A stretch of 64,000 bases of DNA from Lineus longissimus. Taxonomy: Eukaryota; Nemertea; Pilidiophora; Heteronemertea; Lineidae. A program made the position numbers and the translations under genes. Shown here one piece after another: positions 23,560 to 35,200 of this stretch. Location: contig NC_088321.1 in NCBI RefSeq assembly GCF_910592395.1, forward strand, positions 1,426,001 to 1,490,000, given 5' to 3'. Below the pieces are notes generated by a model that saw only the letters and a program-made list of their open reading frames with translations, searched no databases and was not told where the DNA came from. Position 1 is the first letter of the stretch. Every line of letters starts with the position of its first letter.

Positions 23560-26500
23560 ATGGTAATTCGCTGGAGCTATATTTGCTCTCTTCTCCTGAT
23601 TGGCGCAACCGAACGGCTTCATCATGCTACGGATTTTCAAGAAGGTATAGTATCTTATGATATTAATGATTTTGATCGGACACATTCTCGCCTACTGATA
23701 TTTCGGAGCCAATGTTGACCTAGTTGCTCAGATTTTCGGCTAGCAGTCAGGAGGTCTGTGGTTCGAACGCCACGGTTGCTATGCATAAGAATGTAGTACA
23801 ACACGTTGTATTTTGTGGTGGAACTACATCTACCTTGATTATCGAGCTTATAATGTAAACAACCTTGACTATTTCTGCTCGTGCCTGCATTCCACTTATT
23901 TGACCTTGCCGGTGTAACAGTAACAAATGCCCCCCCTGGAAAAAGTGACCGGCCCTTTTGTATTCTGCAATATGGTTCTATAGAGACCCTGACCGTCAAT
24001 AGCTCAGAGATTGAAGCGCATAATAGAATCCTTTGTTTCCCGGGCATTCTATCCTAGGATATTTAAAACTTCTAATAATAATATTTTGAAGGATTTAAAA
24101 AATGACCCTGAAGCCTCTATGGATATTCCAGCTGGCAGAGGGAAAATTACAAGTAATTTCAAATTGATTGAATCTCAACAAAATTTTGTGTAAAACTTCC
24201 TCACAGTAACACAAATATATCCTGAAAATTTCAGCTCAAAATCCCAAGTTGTTCATGATATTTTGATGTTTTTTCAAACCTGAAGACCCTGAAGCCACTA
24301 TGGATATTCCAGCTGGCAGAGGGAAAATTACAAGTAATTTCAAAATGATTGAATCTCAACATAATTATGTTTGCAACTTCCTGACAATAACACGAATATA
24401 TCCTGCAAATTTCAGCTCAGAGTTTTAAGTTGTTCATAACATTTTGAAGTGTTTAAAAAAAGGCCCAGAAGCCACTAAGGATATTCCAGCTGGCAGAGGG
24501 AAAATTACAAGCAAACATTTGAGATGCCATAAATAAAAGTTGTGTTCCTATTTGGCTGAAACTTACAGGATACATTCGTTTTGATGTCAGATACCCGCAT
24601 AGCAAATTTGGTAGTGATCCGATTATTTTGCCTTTCAGGTGATACTAGTATTTGGGCGACGCCCCTTTTTTGTTTAAAATTGGCATAATTTTTCTTCTAA
24701 TGAAAAATTTCAATTTTTTCCTCCAGATCCTCATAAGGTACATTAATAAGCAGCCCAGGGCTTTTTGCACTTTTTCGCCGACTTTCTCGGAATGGCCTCA
24801 AATTTGGTTTGTGAATGCATATTAGTGTACCGTATCAGGATCCGGGAAAAAAATTTGAATTCGATGATCAAAACAAAATCTATAGACATTTTTCTCTGAA
24901 GTGGGCGTCGCCCGAAATCACCCCTAAAGTCAAAATGATCGGATCAGTACCAAATTTGCTATGCGAGTATCTGATGTCAATAAAAATGTATCCTGTAAAA
25001 TTTAGTCAAATAGGAACACGGCTTTTGGATTTATGGCATCACAGAAGTTTACTTGTAATTTTCCCTCTGCCAGCTGGAATATCCATAGTGGCTTCAGTGT
25101 CTCTTTCAGGGTCTTGTTTGGAAATCAGTCAAAATATCATGAATGTCTCGAAATTCTGAGCTGAAATTTTCAGGATATATTTGTGTTACTGTCAGGAAGC
25201 ATGTTAACCAAATTTTGTTGAGATTGAATCAATTTGAAATTACTTGTAATTTTCCCTCTGCCAGCTGGAATATCCATAGTGGCTTCAGGGTCTTCAGGTT
25301 TGGAAATACATCATAATATCATGAACGACTTGGAATTTTGGGCTGAAATCTGCAGGATATATTTGCATTACTGTCAGGAAGTGGTACACAAAATTTTGTT
25401 GAGATTCAATCAATTTGAAATTACTTGTAATTTTCCCTCTGCCAGCTGGAATATCCATAGAGGCTTCAGGGTCATTTTTTAAACCCCCGGACCACGAAAG
25501 CTGTTTGTTGGCTTCGATGCTAGCAATATTTGCCCTGAAAACCCTTTGATGAGACGGGAGAACATGAGAATTTAAGTCGAGGTGCGAGTGCCTTTTGTTC
25601 AAAGCAATAGACAGTGTATTGGACGAGGCCTGAATTCATTCAACTGCGGGGTAAAGGGCCAAAAAAACGCTATGGTAAAAGAAAGAAATTCGCGAATCTG
25701 TTTATGATTGAGTGGGTTTCATGTTTATTTGATCTCAACACTTTCTTGGCGCGCCCCGCTACGACCTGCAATTTATTATCGCATGCAGCAAAAATTGCTC
25801 GTTTGCTCCGGGCATAAGATCGCCTCGCGACAGTAATCCATGATCGCACCGACCTGCGACGAACATTAACCCCGTCGTTATCCGTTCACCCGCATATAGG
25901 AGAGCTATTTTGTCGCACGTAACCGCGATGGCAATCGCGATAAATATTGCTCGTTTGGGCAGCGAATACGGAATTCGGTATTTTCTGTTTCAGTATGTGA
26001 ACTTGGTGAAGATGACGGTCGGATGAAATATTGCGAGATGTCCCCTATGGTACAGGCATTAACTGAGGACTCCTCTACCGAGGACTCCTCGACTGAGGAC
26101 GACCCCATGCGAGTGATAGTCGAAGACAAAAAGGTGTGTGCGTAATAGGAGGCCTTTTCGACCTTTCTACTCACTTTCGGATGTAACTGGTTACGCTTTA
26201 ATGAAATTAGCCTCATGATAGTCGAAGACAGAAAGGAACTGAGCGTAACTTTGAACTCACTGTTTCGAGACGCCTGTCACTGACGCCTCAAGGAGGATAG
26301 GCCACTGATAGGGTCGTCCCCATCTCCGGGTTTTTTATTCCCTATGCGCATATCTCCACATAAGCGCGACACGCTGCGTACATGTAGCTAAGCATGGTTC
26401 TTTCTTTCTTGCCGCTCTAGGTACCACCCGACAAAATCGCGACCAAACACCATGCGAAGTTGACCGCTCCGGAGGGAATCCTCATACGAAAGTCCACAAT

Positions 26501-29500
26501 ACCAGGCGCCGGACTGGGAACATTCACCACAAAGTTTATCCCCGATGGCGTAACTTTCGGCCCCTATGGGGGCGAAGTGACATGGGACAGGGGCGACACC
26601 CCTATTGGAGATCGCGCATACCTGTATGCCTGGGAGGTTGGTAAATTTTGATTTTAAAACCTTTATCTCTCTTCGACCTAGAGACCAATTCGTACCCCTT
26701 AGTGAGAAGTGTTAGTGTTAGGTTCGACTCTTATGCGAGGTAAGGCGAACTCGGATCTCGGCGTGCAATAACATGGCGGGAAAGGTTTTTCGCGGCAGGA
26801 CTTGCGCGTACTGAAAATAACGAATAACGCGTTTTTCTACGTCTAAGAGCTGAAACAAAATTGGAAAAGCATCAAGCACGTTCAGAAAAATAGTTTACTG
26901 GTGAACCTGAGTGAGAACAAACATGATGAATTTAAAAGCCGCCTCTTCCTTTAATTAAAGGGTAACTCGTGTCAAATTTCACCATATAATGTTTTAGCTG
27001 TTTTTGACAAATGACTACGTCACTTTCTCATAAATCGGTAAGGTTTTCGAATCGAAATGCACATTTTCTAGAAATTGATGGTTTAATCTCGCCCGGACGG
27101 CTACGCCGACGCCGTTTTCGTTGATGACGTCACAACAAGAACATTTTCGCGGTTGCTTAGGTTTACATTCAGCGATTTTATAATAAATCTAATCAAAAAT
27201 GGAAAATTTGAGCTTTGCATTTGTGATCAATAATTAAAAACGGACGTATTTCCTCAAAGTTGTAAATCACATCATAGTATCACTTTAAGGCATTTTCTTC
27301 TTTCTTTCACATCTAGATCGAAAACGCCAACGGAACCGCACATTACGTGAACGCGGTAAATCCTGCAAATTCGAATTGGCTGCGGTACGTCAATTGCGCC
27401 AGAATTGAAGAGGAACAAAATATGAAGGCATATCAAGAACGATCTCAGATCTATTACGAAACGATCAAAGCTATTTACCCAGGTACCTGAGTTCATGATA
27501 AATTCGAAATTTACAATTGAATTTGAAATTGAAATTTTCCAATAATCCGTAAACACGTACTAGATATAAATATCCGCATAGACAGATACTAATGCTATAA
27601 ATATATATATATATTTGTGCATAACTATACCCTGGTAAGTTAGCCCTAAAAGGGTACGCCGCACTTTATCATACACATGTATATTAACTATTGGTCCAAC
27701 TATATCTAGTTTCTATTTCTAACGCCAGACGTCGCCAATAGTCAGTCACAATGCAAGCCGCTTGAGCGTCGCGGATCGAACCCGTAATGGGCTACATGCG
27801 GGCATTCTCGCGCGTTATTTGTATGCAAGCGGTGCGTGTATCAATTGTCGCGATCGTTGCATGTTTTTTCTTTTCTGTTTTGTGCAATTTTTTATTTTTT
27901 TGTCCAATTTTTTGTTGTTGCTGTTGTTGTAAGTATACCTAGTTATGTGTTCTTCCTACAAGGAGGAAATAAACAAATATATATATACGCAAAGGTTAAG
28001 ATTCACAATCCCCAATCGGAATTATGTTTCTTTTTTTAATCTGATTTATTTTCTAATGGTGCAATTTTCAAGACTTTAAGATTTTCTTTTTACGCACGGC
28101 TTTGGCGTTTACGATTTTTTTCCATTTAGGAGAAGAGCTTCTTGTCTATTATGGGGATGCTTACGCTAAAACGTTAGGCTTCAAGATAGAACAGAGGGAG
28201 CCACCAGAAAAGTCTCTGATCTCATTCGATAATGGTATGTACAATACGGAGTTGTCGCAAGTCCCCCCGAAACGCCAAGGCGAACGCCTATCCCATTGTT
28301 CGACCTCCCGATTACAATGTCGAACAATGGCATAGGCGTTCGCCTTGGCGTTTCGGGGGATTTGCGAAAGTTGTCGCAAGTCCCCCGAAACGCCAAGGCG
28401 AACGCCTATCCCATTGTTCGACCTCCCGATTACAATGTCGAACAATGGCTTAGGCGTTCGCGTGCGTTTCGGGGGATTTGCGAAAGTTGTCGCAAGTCCC
28501 CCGAAACGCCAATGCGAACGCCTATCCCATTGTTCGACCTCCCGATTACAATGTCGAACAATGGCTTAGGCGTTCGCGTGCGTTTCGGGGGATTTGCGAA
28601 AGTTGTCGCAAGTCCCCCGAAACGCCAAGGTGAACGCCTATCCCATTGTTCGACCTCCCGATTATAATGTCGAACAATGGCTTAGGCGTTCGCGTGCGTT
28701 TCGGGGGATTTGCGAAAGTTGTCGTAAGTCCCCCGAAACGCCAAGGCGAACGCCTATCCGATTGTCCGACCTCCCGATTACAATGTCGAACAATGGCATA
28801 GGCGTTCGCGTGCGTTTCGGGAGATTTGCGAAAGTTCCCTATTGTAGTTGTTCTGAATTTTCGCAACCATTACTTTTTGCGCTATTTTCACATATTATAA
28901 TAGTTTCAGTTCGGTTCAAGATGTTCAGAAATCTTGAAAATCGTTCTCATTTTCACAATTGCTCTCAGATTTTCATCAAACCTACCTCAAATTGATCGTT
29001 AGTCTTTATGAATTCTTGTGCAAGTATCAATTCGTGTCTTGTACCCCTCCCCCCCCCCCCTCCTCAAGGGTACGACACCTTATCACCCTATAACGACATC
29101 TTAAGGCTCAAGCATCACCCTTTTTTCACCAATGCTACTTTTTCTTTCGTCAAGACATCACCATCAACAATATATCAGTTATCACCATCATATAAAGTAA
29201 CCGGACTAATTTTACTGGGTCAGGCTGTATGTTCGACAAGACATCGACACATTAGCATCCTTATTCTTTCCAGCTTCGCCAAATTTTCACTAAAGGAAAA
29301 ATAAATACTACTCAAGCATCGGCAAAGATTATTGGTGATAGCTTTACTACCCTTGAGGAGGGGGTACAAGAAACGAATTGATACTTGCATTGATAATACG
29401 ACTGATCCTTTAACCGGGCACATTTGCATCTTCAGTATACGAGGTATCGGTAGAAACTGGTGACCAATCAGACGCTGGGACTAACGCCACAGTCTACGTC

Positions 29501-31077
29501 ACGGCTGAGGGAGAACACGACATGGTCAGCTACGCTCTTAGGGACGAGGATGGGAAACAATTTGAGAGAGGTGAAACGGATACCTTCGAAGTCACAATTT
29601 TTAAGAATGTTGGTGGACTACGGCGTATAAGGTGGGTTATGCTGTATAGCATAAAGTTATAAAGGGTAAAGGTTTCACGACTTGTGTGTGCAAGAACTGG
29701 TACCGCGCGTTTGGTTCAATTGCTTGCCACCAGATGGCTCTTCAACCTAATTAGCGCTGGGAGGTACTGACACCTTCGTAGTCACAATTGATACGAATGC
29801 TGGTGCAATATGTCATAAGGTGAGTGTGTAGCATAAAGTTATAAAAGTAAAGGGTTCACGACTTGTGTGTGTTAGAACTAGTAGGCCTACTGGCTGGGGC
29901 GTTTGGTTCAATTGTTTACCACCAGATGGCTCTTCAACCTAAATGGTACCTCTCGAGAGGGGAAAAACTAACACCTTCGACATGTTCGAAGTCACGATAT
30001 ACACGAAAGCATGTAATAGGTCGTATAAAGTGGGTGAATATCTAGCATAAAGCTAGAATAGGAAGGTAAATCACATGTTTATGATATGTCCTAGTAGCGA
30101 AAGTTTGGTTCCTATTTTGTCCGCTGGTGTCGCTTTGAAAGGTAAAACTGGCACTCGGCTTTTGTAGTTACGAAAGATGTTGCAGTAAGTTTTATAAGCA
30201 TAGATGAATATACGTAGATGATTATAAGCATAAATGTGTATACGCAGATGATTATAAGCATAAATGAATATAAGTAGATGATTATAAGCATAAATGAATA
30301 TAAGAAGATGATTATAAGCATAGATGAATATGCGTAGATGATTATAAGCATAAATGAATATACGTAGATGATTATAAGCATAGATGAACATACGTAGATG
30401 ATTATAAGCATAAATGAGTATACGTAGATGATTATAAGCATAAATGAATATACGTAGATGATTATAAGCATAAATGAATATACGTAGATGATTATAAGCA
30501 TAAATGAATATACGTAGATGATTACATGGAAAGTTATACTATATCCTTTCACATTCACATGTTCAAGCTTGGAAACAGTAACAGGCTATTGTGGTATTTT
30601 CTACACTTTTTCCTCAGGGTCGGCCATGACAACACTGGTGCCGATGGAGGTTGGTTTCTCGTAAAGGTATGTCACGGACAGACATCTATACATTCCGCCC
30701 TCGTAGAGGTTCTGATAGCCCAAGACGACACCATGCGGACTGACAGCACACTAAATTTGTTTGCCCGAGTTCTTGCATGATTTTATGAGTGATACGTTCG
30801 CGAATGAAATGTTCCGCGAAAACCGTGAAACACCTTTCTATACTGTGGAAATAAGGCTTCGCAAAGCAAAGATCAGTTTGGGTAATTACGAGTTTGGCGA
30901 GTTACCAATGCCGCCATCTTGAGTGCAAAATCTTTATAACATTTAAAGTTCTTTTTGCAGCTTACCATGACAGGAAGCATCACCGGACGAGAGTTTATAT
31001 TCAACTGTAACTGTTGGCTTGATCCGAGTAATGGAACCGCGTGGTACCAGTATATTGATGCAGAGGAGATGTCCTGA
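23560..31077 (+). CDS. Predicted secreted PR/SET-PLAT protein, plus copy (357 aa, 8 exons)
   Basis: Exons: 23560-23644, 25994-26133, 26421-26636, 27317-27482, 28130-28234, 29436-29631, 30618-30666, 30961-31077; total 1,074 bp with an unbroken frame. Exon 1 encodes a signal peptide (YICSLLLIGA). Exon 2 (30-75) is acidic, with TEDSSTEDSSTED, and has lost the second Cys of the CxxC seen in the minus copy. The PR/SET domain (76-238) keeps IPGAGLG, FGPYGGE, NWLRYVNCARIEEEQN and GEELLVYYGDAY. The PLAT domain (238-357) keeps VETGDQ, AGTNATVY, FERG, GHDNTG and CWLD. Exons 4, 5 and 7 have the same lengths as in the minus copy (166, 105 and 49 bp) and all introns share phase. Introns are filled with hairpin repeats. 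The extracellular role and enzymatic state are unknown. Confidence 0.85.
24062..25500. repeat. Inverted array in intron 1 of the plus SET-PLAT gene
   Basis: The motif ATGGATATTCCAGCTGGCAG occurs in three forward units (near 24119, 24300 and 24477) and its reverse complement in three units (near 25075, 25262 and 25446). Units are about 180 bp. Inner arms also match, for example GGCGACGCCC near 24656 against GGGCGTCGCC near 24902. The centre is near 24780. RNA from this intron could fold into a hairpin of about 700 bp. Confidence 0.88.
28252..28838. repeat. Tandem hairpin array, 5 x about 116 bp
   Basis: Each unit holds a 42-bp stem (CCCCGAAACGCCAAGGCGAA ... and its complement) around a 14-nt loop CTCCCGATTACAAT, joined by TTTGCGAAAGTTGTCGCAAG. 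Units start near 28252, 28371, 28487, 28603 and 28719. The array begins 17 bp after the splice donor at 28235. Stems carry scattered single mismatches. Confidence 0.92.
29767..30040 (+). pseudogene. Two partial copies of the PLAT exon 3' end in the intron
   Basis: 29767-29820 (ACACCTTCGTAGTCACAATT ... CATAAG then GTGAGT) and 29969-30035 (ACACCTTCGACATGTTCGAA ... AAA then GTGGGT) resemble the last 50 bases of the exon ending at 29631 and the intron start after it, including TAGCATAAAG. Both keep a donor GT and an open frame but lack the front of the exon. They look like tandem duplication relics. Confidence 0.75.
30191..30520. repeat. 30-bp minisatellite, 11 copies
   Basis: Units of ATTATAAGCATAAATGAATATACGTAGATG at 30191-30520 with a few substitutions and no length change. 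Because 30 is divisible by three, frames stay open through it. It ends just before the exon at 30618. Confidence 0.95.
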
Positions 31078-31233
31078 TCACCATATTTCCGACGTCGTTG
31101 TGCGTATCCATCCTAAACCGCCGATACCCCATGATCGGTCGTCAGAACGGCTGTGTCACTCTCAGGAGCAGCGAAAAAGGCATAGGCCTACTGTATGAAA
31201 CGAATACTCAAAACTTGTTTTTTCTGATTACGT

Positions 31234-31239
31234 AATAAA
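31234..31239 (+). terminator. Poly(A) signal of the plus SET-PLAT gene
   Basis: AATAAA 157 bp downstream of the stop at 31077. Confidence 0.65.
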
Positions 31240-31848
31240 GTCGTTCAAACTCTTAACTTTTAAATAGTATTCGAGTTCGTTCAATTTCTCTATCTAATCA
31301 TGACCGATCATGGGCACTACATGTATTTTCAAAAAGGTGTTCGATTTTCATAGTTTTCTAAGTTTCTTAAATTCCCACTATACGGCGCCCCAATCGATTT
31401 GTCGGATGAAAGCATTTGAGGCAAATTGGATGTGATATACATCACGGCATATCGTTCTAGACGGGCAGGTTGATGAGATAATCCATCGAGTCAGGTCGCC
31501 AGATCAGAACAGAGTTCCCATTGCGAGCCATCGGATGCATATTTGGAGCGGGTAGGGACTAAAAAGGATCCACCAGAACAGGTGGAATCGGTAGATTTGA
31601 GCAAAGTGACTGGAGATACGGATCGAAGATTGGATATTTCCGGCTGAGTCTAGGATACTATATTTTCAGCTCCGTTTGAGCGCGCATTAGGTGTAAAGGT
31701 GTCTTCTGCGCGGGCGACGTTTCGGCAATGGTGGACGAGACTTCATCACCTGAGCACTCTCAAGCATACATAGGCAAGAGGAGCAGCACCAGGGATAGAT
31801 GATCAACAGGTGTGAACGTTAAGAAGCGAGATTCAGCGCCAACGTCAT

Positions 31849-32215
31849 TCAGGCGCTAAACAGGATACAAACGGCGCGAAGTCAGAACATCCGGAACAGT
31901 TTCGGCGCAAAAAGGATATTTTAGGGACGGTTTTGGCGCAAAAGGGATATACTTTATCGACAGATTAGGCGCTTAAGGGAATACTTAAGGGACAGTTGCC
32001 CTATAAAGGATACTTCAGACTGGTGACCTTTGCAACAGTTTCGGCGTCAAAAAGGGTCACTTTTTGCACTAAAGGGATATTTTAAAAACAGTTTCGTCGC
32101 TGAAGGGAATACTTTAGATATTGTTTCGGCGCTAAAAAGGTCAATTACGGCGCAAAAAGGGGATACTAAGGAACACTTAGGAACATTTTTCGACATAAAG
32201 GGATACTTGAGGAGG
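31849..32215 (+). promoter_or_regulatory. Degenerate about 35-40-bp repeats upstream of SCP-B start
   Basis: About ten diverged units with the core TTTCGGCGCNAAAAGGGATA run up to 47 bp before the ATG at 32262. One unit at 31931-31943 reads TTTTGGCGCAAAA, a match to the E2F consensus. The position suggests promoter or 5' UTR sequence. Regulatory use is inferred only. Confidence 0.5.
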
Positions 32216-32261
32216 ATCTGAGCCCTCTATCTAAATTATCAAAGTCAATTAATTTCAAAGC

Positions 32262-35200
32262 ATGGCGACGAACGGGTCAGACCTTTCGCCGAATGGTGAA
32301 ATCGCGGAGTCCTACATTCGAAGGGGCTCGCTGAAAGATATGCTTATGGTTCCACGGGACGCCTCCAGACCGAAGTCCCCCGGGGTGGCGAAGATGAGCA
32401 CATTTCAAAAAAAGAAGATCGACTACATGTTCGACACGTTATATGGTAAGTAATGAATTCTTTCACGCTGATAGACTTAAAGGGAAACTTGGGCATGAGA
32501 TATGCTGGTTTTTTCATCCAAAAATGGCTTCCAGCAGTTCTTTGGTGAGCCAGGCTTGCCAAATAGTCATTTTTCTATTTATCCCGATGGCCTACTGGTT
32601 AAATGCTTACGCCGAGAGTTCACTTCGGTGGTTGTTTCCAGAGGCAAAAACGACCCACGCCACTGCCGTGCGCCCCGCACCAGAGAAAATTTGCTGTTTT
32701 GGCAGGTTTTCGATGACTGAAACAATACACCTACCATGTAGTATTCCCATATGGCGAGCTGAGAACACACATGCCGGTACGCTATATAAAGATGCAACAA
32801 TCGGAAAATTGATACACGCACAAGTTGCATACAGACATGATAGATAACGCACAAGCATACACCCCCCCCCCCCCCTCCCTATTATAACACAAAGTACAGT
32901 TTGGGTTAAATGTGCGATTTTTAAAAAATAAAAACCATTTATTACACTTATTTGATTAGGGAGGCGAAATATAGCTGTGAACGAAGTTCTTTTTTAGAAC
33001 ATGACTTCCCGGCCCCTTGATATTTCGTTTAGAACAAATACGAAGGCTGTAACGATGATATATTCGACAATATGAGAACGGTGGTGTGATATATGACGGC
33101 AACCTATGGCCATTAGTCAGTACGTGTCGGCAATGTATGTATTCATGAGGCAATAAAGTGTCTCCGGCAAGATCTCGTAAAGGTACTCAGCTGACCTCTT
33201 GTCACGAAACTGTAGCCTGGTGCCTGTGTGTTCATTGACAAGAGGTCAGCTAGGTACCTAGCTGACCTCTTGTCACGAAACTGTAGCCTGGTGCCTGTGT
33301 GCTTATTGACAAGAGGTCAGCTAGGTACTTGGCTGACCTCTTGTCACGAAACTGTAGCCTGGTGCCTGTGTGCTTATTGACAAGAGGTCAGCTAGGTACT
33401 TAGCTGACCTCTTGTCACGAAACTGTAGCCTGGTGCCTGTGTGCTTATTGACAAGAGGTCAGCTAGGTACTCAGCTGACCTCTTGTCACGAAACTGTAGC
33501 CTGGTGCCTGTGTGCTTATTGACAAGAGGTCAGCTAGGTACTTAGCTGACCTCTTGTCACGAAACTGTAGCCCGGTGCCTGTGTGCTTATTGACAAGAGG
33601 TCAGCTAGGTACTTAGCTGACCTCTTGTCACGAAACTGTAGCCTGGTGCCTGTGTGCTTATTGACAAGAGGTCAGCCAGGTACTTAGCTGACCTCTTGTC
33701 ACGAAACTGTAGCCTGGTGCCTGTGTGCTTATTGACAAGAGGTCAGCTAGGTACTTGGCTGACCTCTTGTCACGAAACTGTAGCCTGGTGGCTGTGTGCT
33801 TATTGACAAGAGGTCAGCTAGGTACTTGGCTGACCTCTTGTCACGAAACTGTAGCCTGGTGGCTGTGTGCTTATTGACAAGAGGTCAGCTAGGTACTTAG
33901 CTGACCTCTTGGCACGAAACTGTAGCCTGGTGCCTGTGTGCTTATTGACAAGAGGTCAGCTAGGTACTTAGCTGACCTCTTGGCACGAAACTGTAGCCTG
34001 GTGCCTGTGTGCTTATTGACAAGAGGTCAGCTAGGTACTTGGCTGACCTCTTGTCACGAAACTGTAGCCTGGTGCCTGTGTGCTTATTGACAAGAGGTCA
34101 GCTAGGTACTCAGCTGACCTCTTGTCACGAAACTGTAGCCTGGTGCCTGTGTGCTTATTGACAAGAGGTCAGCTAGGTACTTAGCTGACCTCTTGTCACG
34201 AAACTGTAGCCTGGTGCCTGTGTGCTTATTGACAAGAGGTCAGCTAGGTACTTAGCTGACCTCTTGTCACGAAACTGTAGCCTGGTGCCTGTGTGCTTAT
34301 TGACAAGAGGTCAGCCAGGTACTTAGCTGACCTCTTGTCACGAAACTGTAGCCTGGTGCCTGTGTGCTTATTGACAAGAGGTCAGCTAGGTACTTGGCTG
34401 ACCTCTTGTCACGAAACTGTAGCCTGGTGGCTGTGTGCTTATTGACAAGAGGTCAGCTAGGTACTTGGCTGACCTCTTGTCACGAAACTGTAGCCTGGCG
34501 GCTGTGTGCTTATTGACAAGAGGTCAGCTAGGTACTTAGCTGACCTCTTGGCACGAAACTGTAGCCTGGTGCCTGTGTGCTTATTGACAAGAGGTCAGCT
34601 AGGTACTTAGCTGACCTCTTGGCACGAAACTGTAGCCTGGTGCCTGTGTGCTTATTGACAAGAGGTCAGCTAGGTACTTGGCTGACCTCTTGTCACGAAA
34701 CTGTAGCCTGGTGCCTGTGTGCTTATTGACAAGAGGTCAGCTAGGTACTTAGCTGACCTCTTGGCACGAAACTGTAGCCTGGTGCCTGTGTGCTTATTGA
34801 CAAGAGGTCAGCTAGGTACTTGGCTGACCTCTTGTCACGAAACTGTAGCCTGGTGGCTGTGTGCTTATTGACAAGAGGTCAGCTAGGTACTTGGCTGACC
34901 TCTTGGCACGAAACTGTAGCCTGGTGCCTGTGTGCTTATTGACAAGAGGTCAGCTAGGTACTTGGCTGACCTCTTGGCACGAAACTGTAGCCTGGTGCCT
35001 GTGTGCTTATTGACAAGAGGTCAGCTAGGTACTTGGCTGACCTCTTGGCACGAAACTGTAGCCTGGTGCCTGTGTGCTTATTGACAAGAGGTCAGCTAGG
35101 TACTTAGCTGACCTCTTGGCACGAAACTGTAGCCTGGTGCCTGTGTGCTTATTGACAAGAGGTCAGCTAGGTACTTAGCTGACCTCTTGTCACGAAACTG

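Noticed and set aside
23720-23790. tRNA gene with B box GGTTCGAACGCC
   Set aside because: No acceptor stem or anticodon arm can be paired; at best a SINE fragment.
28161-28995. Overlapping frames of up to 133 codons on both strands
   Set aside because: They follow the 116-bp hairpin array in the SET-PLAT intron; only 28130-28234 is a real exon.
30071-30558. Minus-strand frame with a ten-residue hydrophobic repeat
   Set aside because: The 30-bp minisatellite keeps frames open because 30 is divisible by three; it lies between two PLAT exons of the plus gene.
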